Source: Synaphobranchus kaupii (lineage: Eukaryota > Chordata > Actinopteri > Anguilliformes > Synaphobranchidae). From it: a stretch of DNA of 64,000 bases. Positions 60,801 through 64,000 of the stretch are shown here, piece by piece. The notes beneath the pieces are model-generated. The model had not been told where the DNA came from and searched no databases. It saw only the letters and a list, made by a program, of their open reading frames with translations. Location: the NCBI GenBank assembly GCA_029718625.1, contig CM056383.1, forward strand, positions 16,033,897-16,097,896, given 5' to 3'. The position numbers and the translations under genes are program-made. Within the stretch, counting starts at the first letter, position 1, and every line of letters begins with the position of its first letter.

Positions 60801-63189
60801 ATGTGATTAATTGGCAGCAAACATGATTCCTATTTGCAAAGAAAATTATAATTTAGTTTTTTAATGAGAAAATAATAACATTAACAACAAAGAAAAATAA
60901 TAAGCCCAATAAATTATATATTATGCAATGTTTATGTAAAGAATTTTGTTACATTCGATAATTAGACCCAAATTTCAGTCTGAAAAATTGACTGATTTAG
61001 TCCTCAGTCATGCACTGCCATAGTTCAATAAACCTACTGCATTTACTGAAACAATGCCAACAGATACCAAAGAGCACCCTTGTGCTGTTTCAGCGAAACA
61101 GGGTAACAGTTTCCCTTCTCCCCAGTCACACTCTGTAAAAGGCTTGGGTGCACCCCCCAGTAACAGACTGTAAAAGGCTTGGGTGGACCTGTTCTTTGGC
61201 ATACTTACTGCAATGCGTAAAAAGCTATTAGAAATATATGTGCCAAACAGGGAAAATTATGAAAGGAAAACAAAAAGACAATGTGTGAGACTATAATGGA
61301 CATTCCGTGTAAATATTGATGGTTGTCGTAACTACTGTTTTCTGATTGTATGAGTGCAGTCACAATGGCAGCAATGTGTGAGAGATGAGAGAATGCAGCA
61401 GAAGGCTCTACCTTCTCCAGAGGTCTTCCTGCACTGTTACCAATGAGCTTCCAATCATTCAGCACCTCCTCGACCCTGGTCACAAACCTGCCGAAGCACA
61501 TTATAGGATGCCAGTCAATTAGGCATCTGCCTGAAGGTGCAATATGCACTTCTGAATGTGTGTGCATTATGCATGCCTGCTTGTATGTGTGTGTGAGTGT
61601 GTGCGTGTGGGCGCGTCTGTGTGTTTGTAGCAGTACTACAGCCACAATAGACTATAAACACAAGCCAGTATGTCCTACTGAAGTCAATGAATATTAATTC
61701 TGCCAGCTGGCAAGAAATGTTCCGATTTAAGGCATTCGCAAAACTGGCTTTGTGATAACGGGTAATGGACCGGAACACAATAACTACATATGAATGTCCA
61801 TGATCTGCATGTATGTAAAGGTTGGCTGCGCGAACTTACAGCTACACGTGTTCCGATGATATTGTTTTCTTGGTTTAAATGGAAAACAGGTTTAAAATTC
61901 TGTGTTTACACCTTGATCATTGCTTCATTTAGCTCGTCAATTATACCCGTTACACTTGGTTTGTCTATCAGACTGGGGTGTAGAAGTGTTCTGGTGTCTT
62001 TTGTTAAAGGTAAGAACTCGCTGATGAATATTCAGAGCAGCAAGACAGCGTTTTCGCTGGCGTCCACTTATCCACCGACATGCTGTAATGACACAAACAG
62101 GGAAAAAATACCCAGGGAACTACTGCACTAGTGAGATAGGTAACCGTTTGTGTCCACACATCAAATGGGCAGCACAAATAACTCACACGTTTCTCTTGTG
62201 ATTGGTAACGTTTGGATTCAATAAATGTAAAATATGTCAACTGCGTCAACTTTTGCTAGATCAAAGTAAATGCAGATTCAGCGCTTCACATTTTATAAAC
62301 AAACGTTTACAAACAATGCGCTTTTAAACATTGCGAACTAACGTTAGTTACTTGTTTTCGGAATGAACCAATCAGTTTCTACCCGAGTTAACGTTACTAC
62401 ATAATGTTAGTGACCTGTCAGCCATAGTTACATAACAACCTTGGTGTAGTCTTGCTCTTTTTACAAGTACAGTACCATTACGACTGATTAAACTGGGCGG
62501 CAGTGTAATATAATGGATAAGGAACTGGCCTTGTAACCGAAAGGTTGCAGGTTCCATTCCCAGGTAGCACACTGCCTGAATCGCTTCAGTATATATCCAG
62601 CTGTATAAATGGATATGTGTTAAAAAAAATTTAAAAAAATAAAAAGTTGTGTAAGTCGGTCTGGATAAGAGCGTCTGCTAAATGCCTGTAATGTAATGTA
62701 ATTAGCCAGCTGGCAAAAGACGAAGACTCGCTGGCTAGTGTACTAAGTACTAACGGTAAACAGTGTACCCAGCTTGCTTAGTTTGGACAGCTAACTAACA
62801 AGCAAAAAGTCTTCCGACAGTGTAGCTCATCGTGATATAAAAAAAATAAAATAATAATAATAATTTAACTTTATAGTTTGCTATTGAAACAACAATGACA
62901 GTGGACAGATATGTTTATTCCCTACTCGATCAGCTAACTAAAAAGCAGCTAACCCGTACTTAGCTAACGTTAGCTAACGTTAGCTAACCCATACTGCTGT
63001 CATGGCATCGCAGTCTCCACCTACCTCTCCCACTCCGATGCGGTAGTGAAATCGGTGATCTCAAATACCTCCGACTCGGGCTGTAAGAATCAATAACGTT
63101 TTGCGTTAACTTTCCCTTCTCAATAAGAAATGGTTTTCGGTAAGTATTGTTAGACGCATAGTGATACTCACGTCACTGTCAGCGGCCAT
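19698..63189 (-). CDS. rab3gap1: Rab3 GTPase-activating protein catalytic subunit (24-exon gene, start to stop)
   Basis: This is the whole coding span; the exons are listed separately. The product is the catalytic half of the Rab3GAP heterodimer (with Rab3GAP2). It stimulates GTP hydrolysis by Rab3 in synaptic vesicle traffic, and the complex is also reported as an exchange factor for Rab18 at the ER; human loss causes Warburg Micro syndrome. Seen here: an N-terminus starting MAADSDPESEVFEI, blocks colinear with the human protein through every exon, the Arg of the SARMKIP motif (residue about 720) matching human catalytic Arg728, and the C-terminus AGAFSSDTSFF. Exon lengths sum to 2930 nt; two apparent extra bases in exon 17 leave 975 codons plus stop, against 981 residues in human. 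All introns are GT-AG. Read literally, the exon 17 shifts would end translation before the catalytic Arg, so this is either an assembly error or a broken allele. The identification is firm. Confidence 0.97.
20523..20608 (+). repeat. (TG)n / (CG-TG)n microsatellite
   Basis: About 24 TG units followed by alternating GCGCGTGCG words; a purine-pyrimidine alternating tract of about 85 bp. Confidence 0.95.
22355..22440 (+). repeat. Dispersed fish repeat fragment
   Basis: The phrase GGGGTGCACAGCTCCGGTCC, then GGAGGGCTGCCATGCGTGCT and GGTTTTTGTTCCAGCCAATT, is a widely dispersed teleost repeat sequence. Its class is not clear to me. Confidence 0.5.
24051..24153 (-). CDS. rab3gap1: rab3gap1 exon 23 (residues 861-895)
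   Basis: The exon reads FVSSLQEEPEVMVIGAGRGP and then AGSIIHKLFVNAQR, matching human FVSCLLEQPEVLVTGAGRGH onward. The acceptor is CATTCCAG and the donor GTACAT; it ends in phase 0. Confidence 0.96.
24464..25003. mobile_element. Small MITE-like element with 23-bp terminal inverted repeats
   Basis: GGGCTGTGTCCGAATCAGAG at 24464 is matched in reverse complement at 24980-25003 (CTCTGATTCGGACACAGCCC). The 540-bp interior is non-coding and AT-rich in the centre. I could not resolve a target duplication, so the superfamily is open. Confidence 0.55.
25250..25900. other. GC-rich, CpG-rich block inside intron 22
   Basis: In contrast to the AT-rich intron, this block has many CpG, with ACTACAATTCC (25246), GAAGTGACGTAG (25290), CTTCCGGG (25426) and GTGACGTCGAC (25523) words. 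These resemble ZNF143, CRE/ATF and ETS sites. A plus-strand reading frame of about 80 codons ends at the TGA near 25879 and contains RPVPLSRKNDERKLFQGPKM; I do not recognise it. It could be a promoter-like island, a retroelement LTR with leader, or a processed fragment. Confidence 0.3.
26339..26415 (+). repeat. (AC)n microsatellite, about 38 units
   Basis: Pure AC run. Confidence 0.97.
26638..26792 (+). repeat. Compound (GA)n, (TG)n and poly-G tracts
   Basis: GA run at 26638-26669, TG with CG interruptions at 26675-26720, and 20 G at 26773-26792. Confidence 0.9.
26965..27052 (+). repeat. Tandem duplication of about 48 bp
   Basis: TAGCTAGCAAGCTAACGATA followed by a CGGCAAGTCATTTTAA-type sequence occurs twice in succession with a few differences. 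Confidence 0.6.
28830..29072 (+). repeat. 39-bp minisatellite, about 6 copies
   Basis: Units of type CTGTACCACAGTGCAGCCTG followed by TCTGCCAGCCTGTCAATAA recur at 39-bp spacing (one copy 35 bp). It ends about 130 bases from the exon 22 donor. Confidence 0.85.
29201..29316 (-). CDS. rab3gap1: rab3gap1 exon 22 (residues 823-861)
   Basis: The exon reads DVINQVMEMEAVVARARSLK and then AKFGLGKVERGDDAENLE, matching human EIIHQITNVEALIARARSLK. The acceptor is CCGGCAG and the donor GTAAGG; it ends in phase 2. A long homopolymer G run in the sense direction sits about 20 bases into the intron. Confidence 0.94.
29317..29873 (-). other. rab3gap1 intron 21, contents
   Basis: AT-rich intron with no recognised element; it carries a short homopolymer (C on the plus strand, about 29853-29862) just beyond the exon 21 donor. 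Confidence 0.6.
29874..29977 (-). CDS. rab3gap1: rab3gap1 exon 21 (residues 788-822)
   Basis: The exon reads SSEDIPSVRRAIQQVISHSS and then KLLRHPNPDNKKLE, matching human ENISSVKKIIKQIISHSSKV onward. The acceptor is CTTTCGCAG and the donor GTGAGT; it ends in phase 0. At 104 nt, skipping would shift the frame. A 1.4-kb minisatellite starts about 25 bases upstream of its acceptor. Confidence 0.96.
30003..31428 (-). repeat. 26/28-bp minisatellite of intron 20, about 52 copies
   Basis: On the gene-sense strand the unit is GGAGCTGACTGTCTCTCCTG followed by AAACAC, with 28-bp versions carrying an extra AC. A block with distinctive variants is itself duplicated: the GAGAGAGTC variant at about 30451 and 30929, and ACCTACATTTTG at 30801 and 31305, give a higher-order period of about 0.5 kb. 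Long ORFs through the array are repeat artefacts. Confidence 0.95.
31535..31753. repeat. Intragenic duplicate, copy A (intron 20)
   Basis: About 219 bp is nearly identical, in the same orientation, to 34329-34549. It includes CATGCCGATGTTAAATCTTT and CAGACTCTGCCGCCGTATTT. Confidence 0.9.
31901..31997 (-). CDS. rab3gap1: rab3gap1 exon 20 (residues 756-788)
   Basis: The exon reads VLHYLAVQKPADLTQHLLPC and then VLQAAILKMKDE, matching human VLHYLAIQKPADLARHLLPC. The acceptor is TTCCCAG and the donor GTGAGT; it ends in phase 1. Confidence 0.96.
31998..33631 (-). other. rab3gap1 intron 19, contents
   Basis: Unique-looking AT-rich intron with a CA-rich stretch at 33503-33605. No further element is recognised. 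Confidence 0.55.
33632..33859 (-). CDS. rab3gap1: rab3gap1 exon 19, with catalytic arginine (residues 680-755)
   Basis: The exon reads AANPGCSLEDFVRWYSPRDY, then an acidic stretch, then SARMKIPGNMWVEAWETAKA and PARRQRRLFDDTKEAEK. Counting from human residue 688, the Arg of SARMKIP is human Arg728, the residue known to be needed for GAP activity. Here it is codon AGA at 33737-33739. The acceptor is TTCAG and the donor GTAGGA; it is phase 0 at both ends. Confidence 0.98.
34329..34549. repeat. Intragenic duplicate, copy B (intron 18)
   Basis: This is the second copy of the 31535-31753 segment, with a handful of substitutions and a short insertion. The pair brackets exons 19 and 20. Confidence 0.9.
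34865..35165 (+). repeat. Tandem duplication of a roughly 140-bp TG/poly-G block
   Basis: The order GTGGGGCTTGAATGAAGTGT, TG run, ATACTTAAGAGTTTGTG, TTAAGACTGTGCGTTTCTGT, poly-G occurs twice, at about 34876 and 35016. The copies differ mainly in run lengths. Confidence 0.85.
36283..36420 (-). CDS. rab3gap1: rab3gap1 exon 18 (residues 634-679)
   Basis: The exon reads EPAPMTEDLLEEQSEVLAKL, then GTSAEGAHLRARMQSACLLS and DMESFK. The 46 residues agree with human throughout. It begins the conserved catalytic domain (Rab3-GTPase_cat). The acceptor is CCCCAG and the donor GTCAGG; it is phase 0 at both ends. Confidence 0.97.
36449..36468 (+). repeat. Short (TG)n tract
   Basis: TG run close to the exon 18 acceptor on the opposite strand. 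Confidence 0.8.
36606..38368 (+). repeat. 41-bp minisatellite of intron 17, about 42 copies
   Basis: The unit is TAAGCCCCATTTCAGTACAG followed by CAGCGCTACACTGCACATCTC, at exact 41-bp spacing. A diverged subtype (GTTGCACAGCATGTTCCTTT, then AGCCCCGTTTTAGTAGTG) recurs every few units at about 36640, 36842, 37007, 37294, 37507 and 37795. The 3' part has CAGTAGAGCAGTGCT variants and extra TTT. Confidence 0.95.
38369..39985 (-). other. rab3gap1 intron 17, unannotated part
   Basis: AT-rich unique-looking sequence with a GGC triplet run and CTC triplet run at 39343-39391. No coding exon or element is recognised. Confidence 0.5.
39990..40352 (+). mobile_element. 3' end of a non-LTR retrotransposon
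   Basis: The end GCTTGGCCAGGACACCCTTG, TAAAAGAGATTTAATCTCAT, TGGGATTTTCCTGGTAAAAT, AAAGGATAAATAAA is the typical tail of a common fish LINE type. The preceding 270 bases would be its last codons and 3' UTR and are decayed. Confidence 0.65.
41274..43124. mobile_element. hAT-like non-autonomous element with palindromic interior
   Basis: The ends are CAGGGCCGTC at 41274 and its inverse GACGGCCCTG ending at 43124. Flanking 8-mers are GTAATGTG (41266-41273) and GTGATGTG (43125-43132), a 7/8 match fitting the 8-bp target duplication of hAT elements. Interior stretches at about 41540-41765 and 42360-42600 are inverted copies of each other (for example ATAAAATAATTGCAAA and CAGGCAGAGGGTGG), so most of the element is an imperfect foldback. 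No transposase is seen. Confidence 0.75.
41909..42115 (+). mobile_element. Tc1-like (Sleeping Beauty-type) left inverted repeat, solitary
   Basis: Two direct repeats typical of this IR/DR group are present: CAGTTGAAGTCAGAAGTTTA (outer, 41909) and GTGGGTCAGAAGTTTACATA (inner, about 42050), each followed by CACTNAG-type sequence. No transposase gene or right end is found. It sits between the two arms of the hAT-like palindrome. Confidence 0.85.
43205..43262 (+). repeat. Degenerate SINE/L2 tail remnant
   Basis: GCCCTGGCTAAGAGAGGCTG followed by CTAAATGAATGTGAAG resembles the common SINE/L2 tail. It lies about 50 bases beyond the exon 17 donor. Confidence 0.4.
43315..43649 (-). CDS. rab3gap1: rab3gap1 exon 17 (residues about 523-633), with two apparent frameshifts
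   Basis: The exon opens MLNCCIERKRSRDEGRKG in frame with exon 16. The conserved acidic block GKSWDSWSDSEDEFFECLSD follows in the +1 frame, and the last block (KPEGRLHPHGKLTLLNSSEP, then LYIPVTQ) is shifted by one more base. The exon is 335 nt, two more than the 333 needed to join exon 18 in phase 0. The likely sites are a six-base homopolymer at 43519-43524 and a four-base run at 43421-43424. In its second frame the exon meets TGA at 43415-43417. All three blocks are recognisable Rab3GAP1, so the exon itself is real. The GC-rich middle is poorly conserved in any species. Confidence 0.88.
43650..44787 (-). other. rab3gap1 intron 16, with possible SINE head
   Basis: At about 44105-44175 the sequence GGGCGGCACAGCGCAGAAGG, then a GCAGATTCAAGTGCC box, resembles a tRNA-derived SINE head with B box. 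The rest of the intron shows only a G run at 44564-44577. Confidence 0.35.
44788..44842 (-). CDS. rab3gap1: rab3gap1 exon 16 (residues 504-522)
   Basis: This short exon reads LASGPPDLRCCLLHQKLQ, identical to the human block. The acceptor is CTTTCAG and the donor GTGAGC; it ends in phase 0. Confidence 0.96.
45290..45410 (+). repeat. 13-bp minisatellite (ACAGGCTACAATC), about 8 copies, then poly-C
   Basis: Copies alternate between ACAATC and ACACTC endings, followed by 15 C. Confidence 0.9.
45837..45866 (+). repeat. (ATT)n microsatellite
   Basis: About nine ATT units. Confidence 0.95.
45980..46152 (-). CDS. rab3gap1: rab3gap1 exon 15 (residues 447-504)
   Basis: The exon reads KLYNQLKSAPSDSLTYRLSL, then CLCMVNFYHGGVRGVAHLWQ and EFVLEMRYRWENNHLVYG. 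It is very close to human. The acceptor is CCCTCAG and the donor GTGAGC; it ends in phase 2. Confidence 0.97.
46153..46540 (-). other. rab3gap1 intron 14, nothing recognised
   Basis: Short intron without repeats or motifs I recognise. Confidence 0.6.
46541..46642 (-). CDS. rab3gap1: rab3gap1 exon 14 (residues 413-446)
   Basis: The exon reads YLFPDATERPSEGSDSKATQ and ends SESEDY-like (KESEDY). The LFPDA and ESEDY ends match human; the Ser/Glu-rich middle is divergent, as expected for a flexible linker. The acceptor is TGTCCAG and the donor GTACGT; it ends in phase 0. Confidence 0.92.
46643..47050 (-). other. rab3gap1 intron 13, nothing recognised
   Basis: Short intron without repeats or motifs I recognise. 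Confidence 0.6.
47051..47220 (-). CDS. rab3gap1: rab3gap1 exon 13 (residues 356-412)
   Basis: The exon reads NSDISHALSKLTEPSTVPMS, then RLSVSNMVHSARKRIRRHRR and VEESPLSNDVLNSILL. The run of basic residues (RKRIRRHRR) replaces human KKKIRKHRG. The acceptor is CCCACAG and the donor GTAAGG; it ends in phase 0. Confidence 0.96.
47441..47533 (-). CDS. rab3gap1: rab3gap1 exon 12 (residues 325-356)
   Basis: The exon reads DFLMEFFKLCCRKESTEDIL and then GRNSLEEEGK, matching human DFVTEFFKICRRKESTDEIL. The acceptor is TCTTAG and the donor GTAAGA; it ends in phase 1. Confidence 0.95.
47534..47877 (-). other. rab3gap1 intron 11, nothing recognised
   Basis: Short intron without repeats or motifs I recognise. 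Confidence 0.6.
47878..47951 (-). CDS. rab3gap1: rab3gap1 exon 11 (residues 300-325)
   Basis: The exon reads DLDPLQAPHWSVRVRKADNP and then QCLL, one of the strongest matches to human. The acceptor is TCCACAG and the donor GTAAGA; it ends in phase 1. Confidence 0.96.
47952..48471 (-). other. rab3gap1 intron 10, nothing recognised
   Basis: AT-rich; one T run at 48370. No element is seen. Confidence 0.6.
48472..48540 (-). CDS. rab3gap1: rab3gap1 exon 10 (residues 277-300)
   Basis: The exon reads ELHLATTWPQLTEGIVVDND and then VYS, matching human ELHLATTWPHLTEGIIVDND. The acceptor is TTGTCAG and the donor GTAAGT; it ends in phase 2. Confidence 0.96.
48740..49985. mobile_element. hAT-like non-autonomous element in intron 9
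   Basis: The left end TAGGGCTGCACAATATGG and right end CACACCCCTA form short inverted termini of the TAGGG(G/C)TG type used by many hAT elements. The flanking 8-mers AACGTTAC and GATTTTAC agree at only 5 of 8 positions, so the target duplication is weak. No transposase is seen, and it contains a second element. Confidence 0.45.
49063..49857. mobile_element. Foldback element nested in the intron 9 hAT-like element
   Basis: Terminal inverted repeats of about 45 bp: CCTGATTTATACTTCGACGT and ACCCTTTCGACAAGTGCTGA on the left; from the right, reversed, TCTGATTTATACTTTGTTAC and ACCCTTTCGACAAATGTTGA. The interior is non-coding. Confidence 0.7.
50088..50169 (-). CDS. rab3gap1: rab3gap1 exon 9 (residues 250-277)
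   Basis: The exon reads FDALLAGEVGGVEFGKLPFG and then ACEDPIS, matching human IDALVGGEVGGLEFGKLPFG. The acceptor is TTCCTGCAG and the donor GTAGGT; it ends in phase 2. Confidence 0.96.
50170..51013 (-). other. rab3gap1 intron 8, contents
   Basis: A C-rich stretch lies at about 50625-50690. The Pro-rich ORFs across it are composition artefacts. Confidence 0.55.
51014..51113 (-). CDS. rab3gap1: rab3gap1 exon 8 (residues 217-250)
   Basis: The exon reads GCPLTPLPPINIAIRFTYVL and then QDWQQCSWPQQPP, nearly identical to human. The acceptor is GCGCAG and the donor GTAGGC; it ends in phase 1. Confidence 0.97.
51114..51526 (-). other. rab3gap1 intron 7, nothing recognised
   Basis: Short intron without repeats or motifs I recognise. 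Confidence 0.6.
51527..51692 (-). CDS. rab3gap1: rab3gap1 exon 7 (residues 161-216)
   Basis: The exon reads QVPVFVQIQQKWRRMYAG, then ECQGPGVRTDFEMVHLRKVP and SQYNHLSGLLDIFKSKI. This is one of the most conserved blocks relative to human. The acceptor is CGGAACAG and the donor GTGAGT; it ends in phase 0. Confidence 0.97.
51930..52541 (-). repeat. 47-bp minisatellite of intron 6, about 12 copies
   Basis: On the plus strand the unit is TTATTGTGTGAAAGTGGTTT, GTAGAAATGACCGTAAAGGT, ACTGGTG. The last partial unit ends about 12 bases from the exon 6 donor. Copies near 51930-52060 are more diverged. Confidence 0.92.
52554..52673 (-). CDS. rab3gap1: rab3gap1 exon 6 (residues 121-161)
   Basis: The exon reads YGVREFVVISPGANCEAV and then ISESKCNLLLSSVSISLANTG, matching human YGLREFVVIAPAAHSDAV. 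The acceptor is GGTTACAG and the donor GTAGGA. Length is 120 nt, so skipping would keep the frame. The first bases of this exon and its acceptor are alignable to the satellite unit filling intron 5, and a 47-bp array starts about 12 bases past its donor. Confidence 0.96.
52663..58755 (-). repeat. 34-bp satellite of intron 5, about 178 copies (6.1 kb)
   Basis: The plus-strand unit is CAGCACCCCATACATCACAC followed by ACCGTACCTACAAC. Main variants are CAGCACAGCATAC, CAGTACAGCATAC, CAGCACACCCCATAC and a shorter TCACACCGTA form. The copy next to exon 6 aligns without gaps (36 of 43 positions by my count) to a typical unit and includes the exon 6 acceptor and the first bases of the exon. The distinctive TATCTACAACCAGCACACCC junction recurs at about 53526, 54548 and 55569, giving a higher-order period of about 1.02 kb (30 units). 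The array fills almost all of intron 5. Confidence 0.97.
58926..59004 (-). CDS. rab3gap1: rab3gap1 exon 5 (residues 95-121)
   Basis: The exon reads AVPGAMQDLLCMNNDFPP and then RAHCLVRW, matching human VVPQSMQDLLGMNNDFPP. The acceptor is CGCGCAG and the donor GTGCGT; it ends in phase 2. It lies between the intron 4 arrays and the 6-kb satellite of intron 5. Confidence 0.95.
59050..59248 (+). repeat. Degenerate roughly 20-bp tandem repeat of intron 4
   Basis: The word CACAGTCAATAACACATAA and variants recur about ten times, beginning some 45 bases from the exon 5 acceptor. Confidence 0.7.
59383..59757 (+). repeat. 40-bp minisatellite of intron 4, about 9 copies
   Basis: The unit is GAGATCAGCAGCAGTATGAA followed by TGCCCAGAGGCCCCCGCATT at 40-bp spacing (59421, 59461, 59501 and on). 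The last partial copy, GAGATTAGCTGCCGTATGAA, ends nine bases from the exon 4 border. Confidence 0.93.
59767..59899 (-). CDS. rab3gap1: rab3gap1 exon 4 (residues 51-95)
   Basis: The exon reads GEYSNGTWEEKTQEINFADF, then KFSITHHFLKQD and an acidic end, matching human GIFTSGTWEEKSDEISFADF onward. The donor GTATGAGG is followed after nine bases by the first partial copy of the 40-bp minisatellite of intron 4. It ends in phase 1. Confidence 0.95.
59900..61411 (-). other. rab3gap1 intron 3, with (ATC)n
   Basis: An (ATC)n run of about nine units lies at 59936-59963. A direct repeat of CAGACTGTAAAAGGCTTGGG type occurs at about 61131 and 61165. The rest is AT-rich with nothing recognised. Confidence 0.6.
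61412..61487 (-). CDS. rab3gap1: rab3gap1 exon 3 (residues 25-50)
   Basis: The exon reads FVTRVEEVLNDWKLIGNS and then AGRPLEK, matching the human FISKVEEVLNDWKLIGN block. The acceptor is CGGCAG and the donor GTAGAG. It ends in phase 0 after Lys50. Confidence 0.95.
61488..62494 (-). other. rab3gap1 intron 2, proximal part
   Basis: AT-rich, with a short TG-rich stretch at 61556-61625. Nothing else is recognised. Confidence 0.55.
62495..62701 (+). mobile_element. tRNA-derived SINE with L2-type tail, full head
   Basis: The head GGGCGGCAGTGTAATATAAT, then GGATAAGGAACTGGCCTTG, carries an A-box-like segment; the B box is GGTTGCAGGTTCCATTC. Body CCTGAATCGCTTCAGTATAT is followed by an A-rich insert and the tail CTGGATAAGAGCGTCTGCTA ending in (AATGT)n. 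It is the same family as 5712-5876. Confidence 0.85.
63025..63080 (-). CDS. rab3gap1: rab3gap1 exon 2 (residues 7-25)
   Basis: The acceptor TTCTTACAG is followed by PESEVFEITDFTTASEWE, almost identical to human residues 7-24. The donor is GTAGGT and the exon ends in phase 2, completing an Arg codon with the first base of exon 3. Intron 1 is only 91 bp. Confidence 0.93.
63172..63189 (-). CDS. rab3gap1: rab3gap1 exon 1 (residues 1-6, start codon)
   Basis: Six codons read MAADSD and are followed by the donor GTGAGT. The start matches the human protein, which begins MAADSEPESEVF. The exon ends in phase 0. It is too short to be found as an ORF; it was placed by homology, the good donor and continuity with exon 2. 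Confidence 0.9.
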
Positions 63190-63300
63190 GATTAATTCTT
63201 ATTGTTTGCGTGCGGATGCATTGTGGGAATTATTGTTCAGTCCCATGTTTAGGGAGCGTCGTAAAAGAGCAATTTCCTATGCGTTTTCCCTGGCCAAGGC
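63190..63300 (-). promoter_or_regulatory. Putative rab3gap1 promoter with ZNF143-like motif
   Basis: Immediately upstream of the start codon the sense strand carries TTCCCACAATGCATC (plus-strand 63215-63231). This resembles the core of the ZNF143/THAP11 element (ACTACAATTCCCAGAATGC) common near TATA-less vertebrate promoters. No TATA box is seen nearby. The transcription start is not visible, so the assignment rests on position and one motif. Confidence 0.4.
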
Positions 63301-63546
63301 TAAATCGAACGTTGTCATATTGTCACTTTTTAAAACATATAAATTCATGAATTAATCAATACACCAACCCGCAACATCAGTCCCCATGAACCTTAAATAA
63401 GTATTTATTTTCCGTGATACTCTTTACAAGTCATATATTGCCTTATTGTTAAAATGAGCGGCTAATGAATACATTTTTCCTAGTTGAAAATGAACCTTGA
63501 GTGATTACAAGAAGATAAATGGCTAAAGGTGGGGGTTAGCATCTAG

Positions 63547-63700
63547 GAGAACTACAATAGAATAGAATAGAATAACTTTTATTTTCCTGCTAGGGAACTT
63601 CAGTTGTAGCCCCAGCAACAACAAAAAAGACATAGACAGTGGAGCAGACCCACAACACACAAACATATCAAACAAAGACATTCAGTATAATCATTGCATT
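63547..63700 (-). repeat. Probable LINE 3' tail fragment with (AGAAT)n
   Basis: AATAGAATAGAATAGAATAA followed by CTTTTATTTTCCTG on the plus strand resembles the reverse complement of a simple-repeat LINE tail (TTCTA)n. Its upstream part is not clear. Confidence 0.35.
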
Positions 63701-64000
63701 AATCAAACTAATTAAGTGAATTAAAGTGGAATACAGCCATGATTAAAAATAGCCCCCGGTATCCCGATATGTCCAGTGTCATTATTATGGTTATTATTAT
63801 TATAACAATGGTTGTAACTGGGTTGTAATGATTCATAGCCACATTTCTAGTCCACATTAATTGTTGATATAGGCCTAGGTGCACGTGGGACTCCTGACAA
63901 GGAGCCCCTGAAGTTTGTAACAGTGTCACTTAGAATATGGTGGTGTTCATCTTTCAGACCAGAGGTAGTATAATCCCAAAGAAAACTTATGAGAAAAAAT

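Larger units (their letters stand above)
63190..64000. other. Upstream flank of rab3gap1
   Basis: Apart from the promoter motif and the tail-like repeat at 63547, the 0.8 kb up to the window end is AT-rich with no recognised exon of a divergent neighbour. Confidence 0.5.

Noticed and set aside
62495..62570. Possible tRNA gene
   Set aside because: Box A and B resemble a tRNA, but there is no complete cloverleaf and the sequence continues into a SINE body and L2 tail.

Overview
The window is ray-finned fish (teleost) nuclear DNA; I cannot name the species. It is AT-rich and full of introns and repeats: an L2 LINE with a tail of the teleost type, tRNA-derived SINEs sharing that tail, a Sleeping Beauty-type Tc1 end, hAT-like and TTAA-bounded non-autonomous elements, CA/TG microsatellites and several long minisatellites. 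There is no bacterial or viral gene organisation.

One gene is clear. rab3gap1, the catalytic subunit of the Rab3 GTPase-activating complex, lies on the minus strand and is complete: start codon at 63189, stop at 19698. I placed 24 coding exons by hand. All 23 introns have GT..AG ends, and the phases chain correctly except in exon 17, which carries two apparent +1 frameshifts at homopolymer runs. With those discounted the protein is about 975 residues, against 981 in human, and keeps the catalytic arginine and the C-terminus SSDTSFF. A likely promoter lies just above 63189 and a likely 3' UTR runs down to about 18.6 kb.

Layout: 1-18.6 kb is gene-poor flanking DNA downstream of rab3gap1. It holds an L2 fossil, a 26-bp satellite, a chain of three TTAA-bounded foldback elements at 5.88-8.06 kb, and long stretches without recognisable content. 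18.6-63.2 kb is rab3gap1. Its introns carry most of the notable sequence: a 6.1-kb satellite of 34-bp units (intron 5), a 47-bp array (intron 6), a 40-bp and a roughly 20-bp array (intron 4), a 1.4-kb array (intron 20), a 1.75-kb array of 41-bp units (intron 17), a 1.85-kb palindromic hAT-like element split by a Tc1 end (intron 17), and a nested pair of elements (intron 9). 63.2-64 kb is upstream flank.

I found no multi-gene system. The most unusual pattern is that several minisatellites start within a few bases of rab3gap1 exon borders. The 34-bp satellite of intron 5 looks seeded by the exon 6 splice acceptor itself, so the pre-mRNA would carry about 180 acceptor-like decoys and UGUGUG motifs. 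All calls come from reading the sequence and from remembered family knowledge; nothing was searched.
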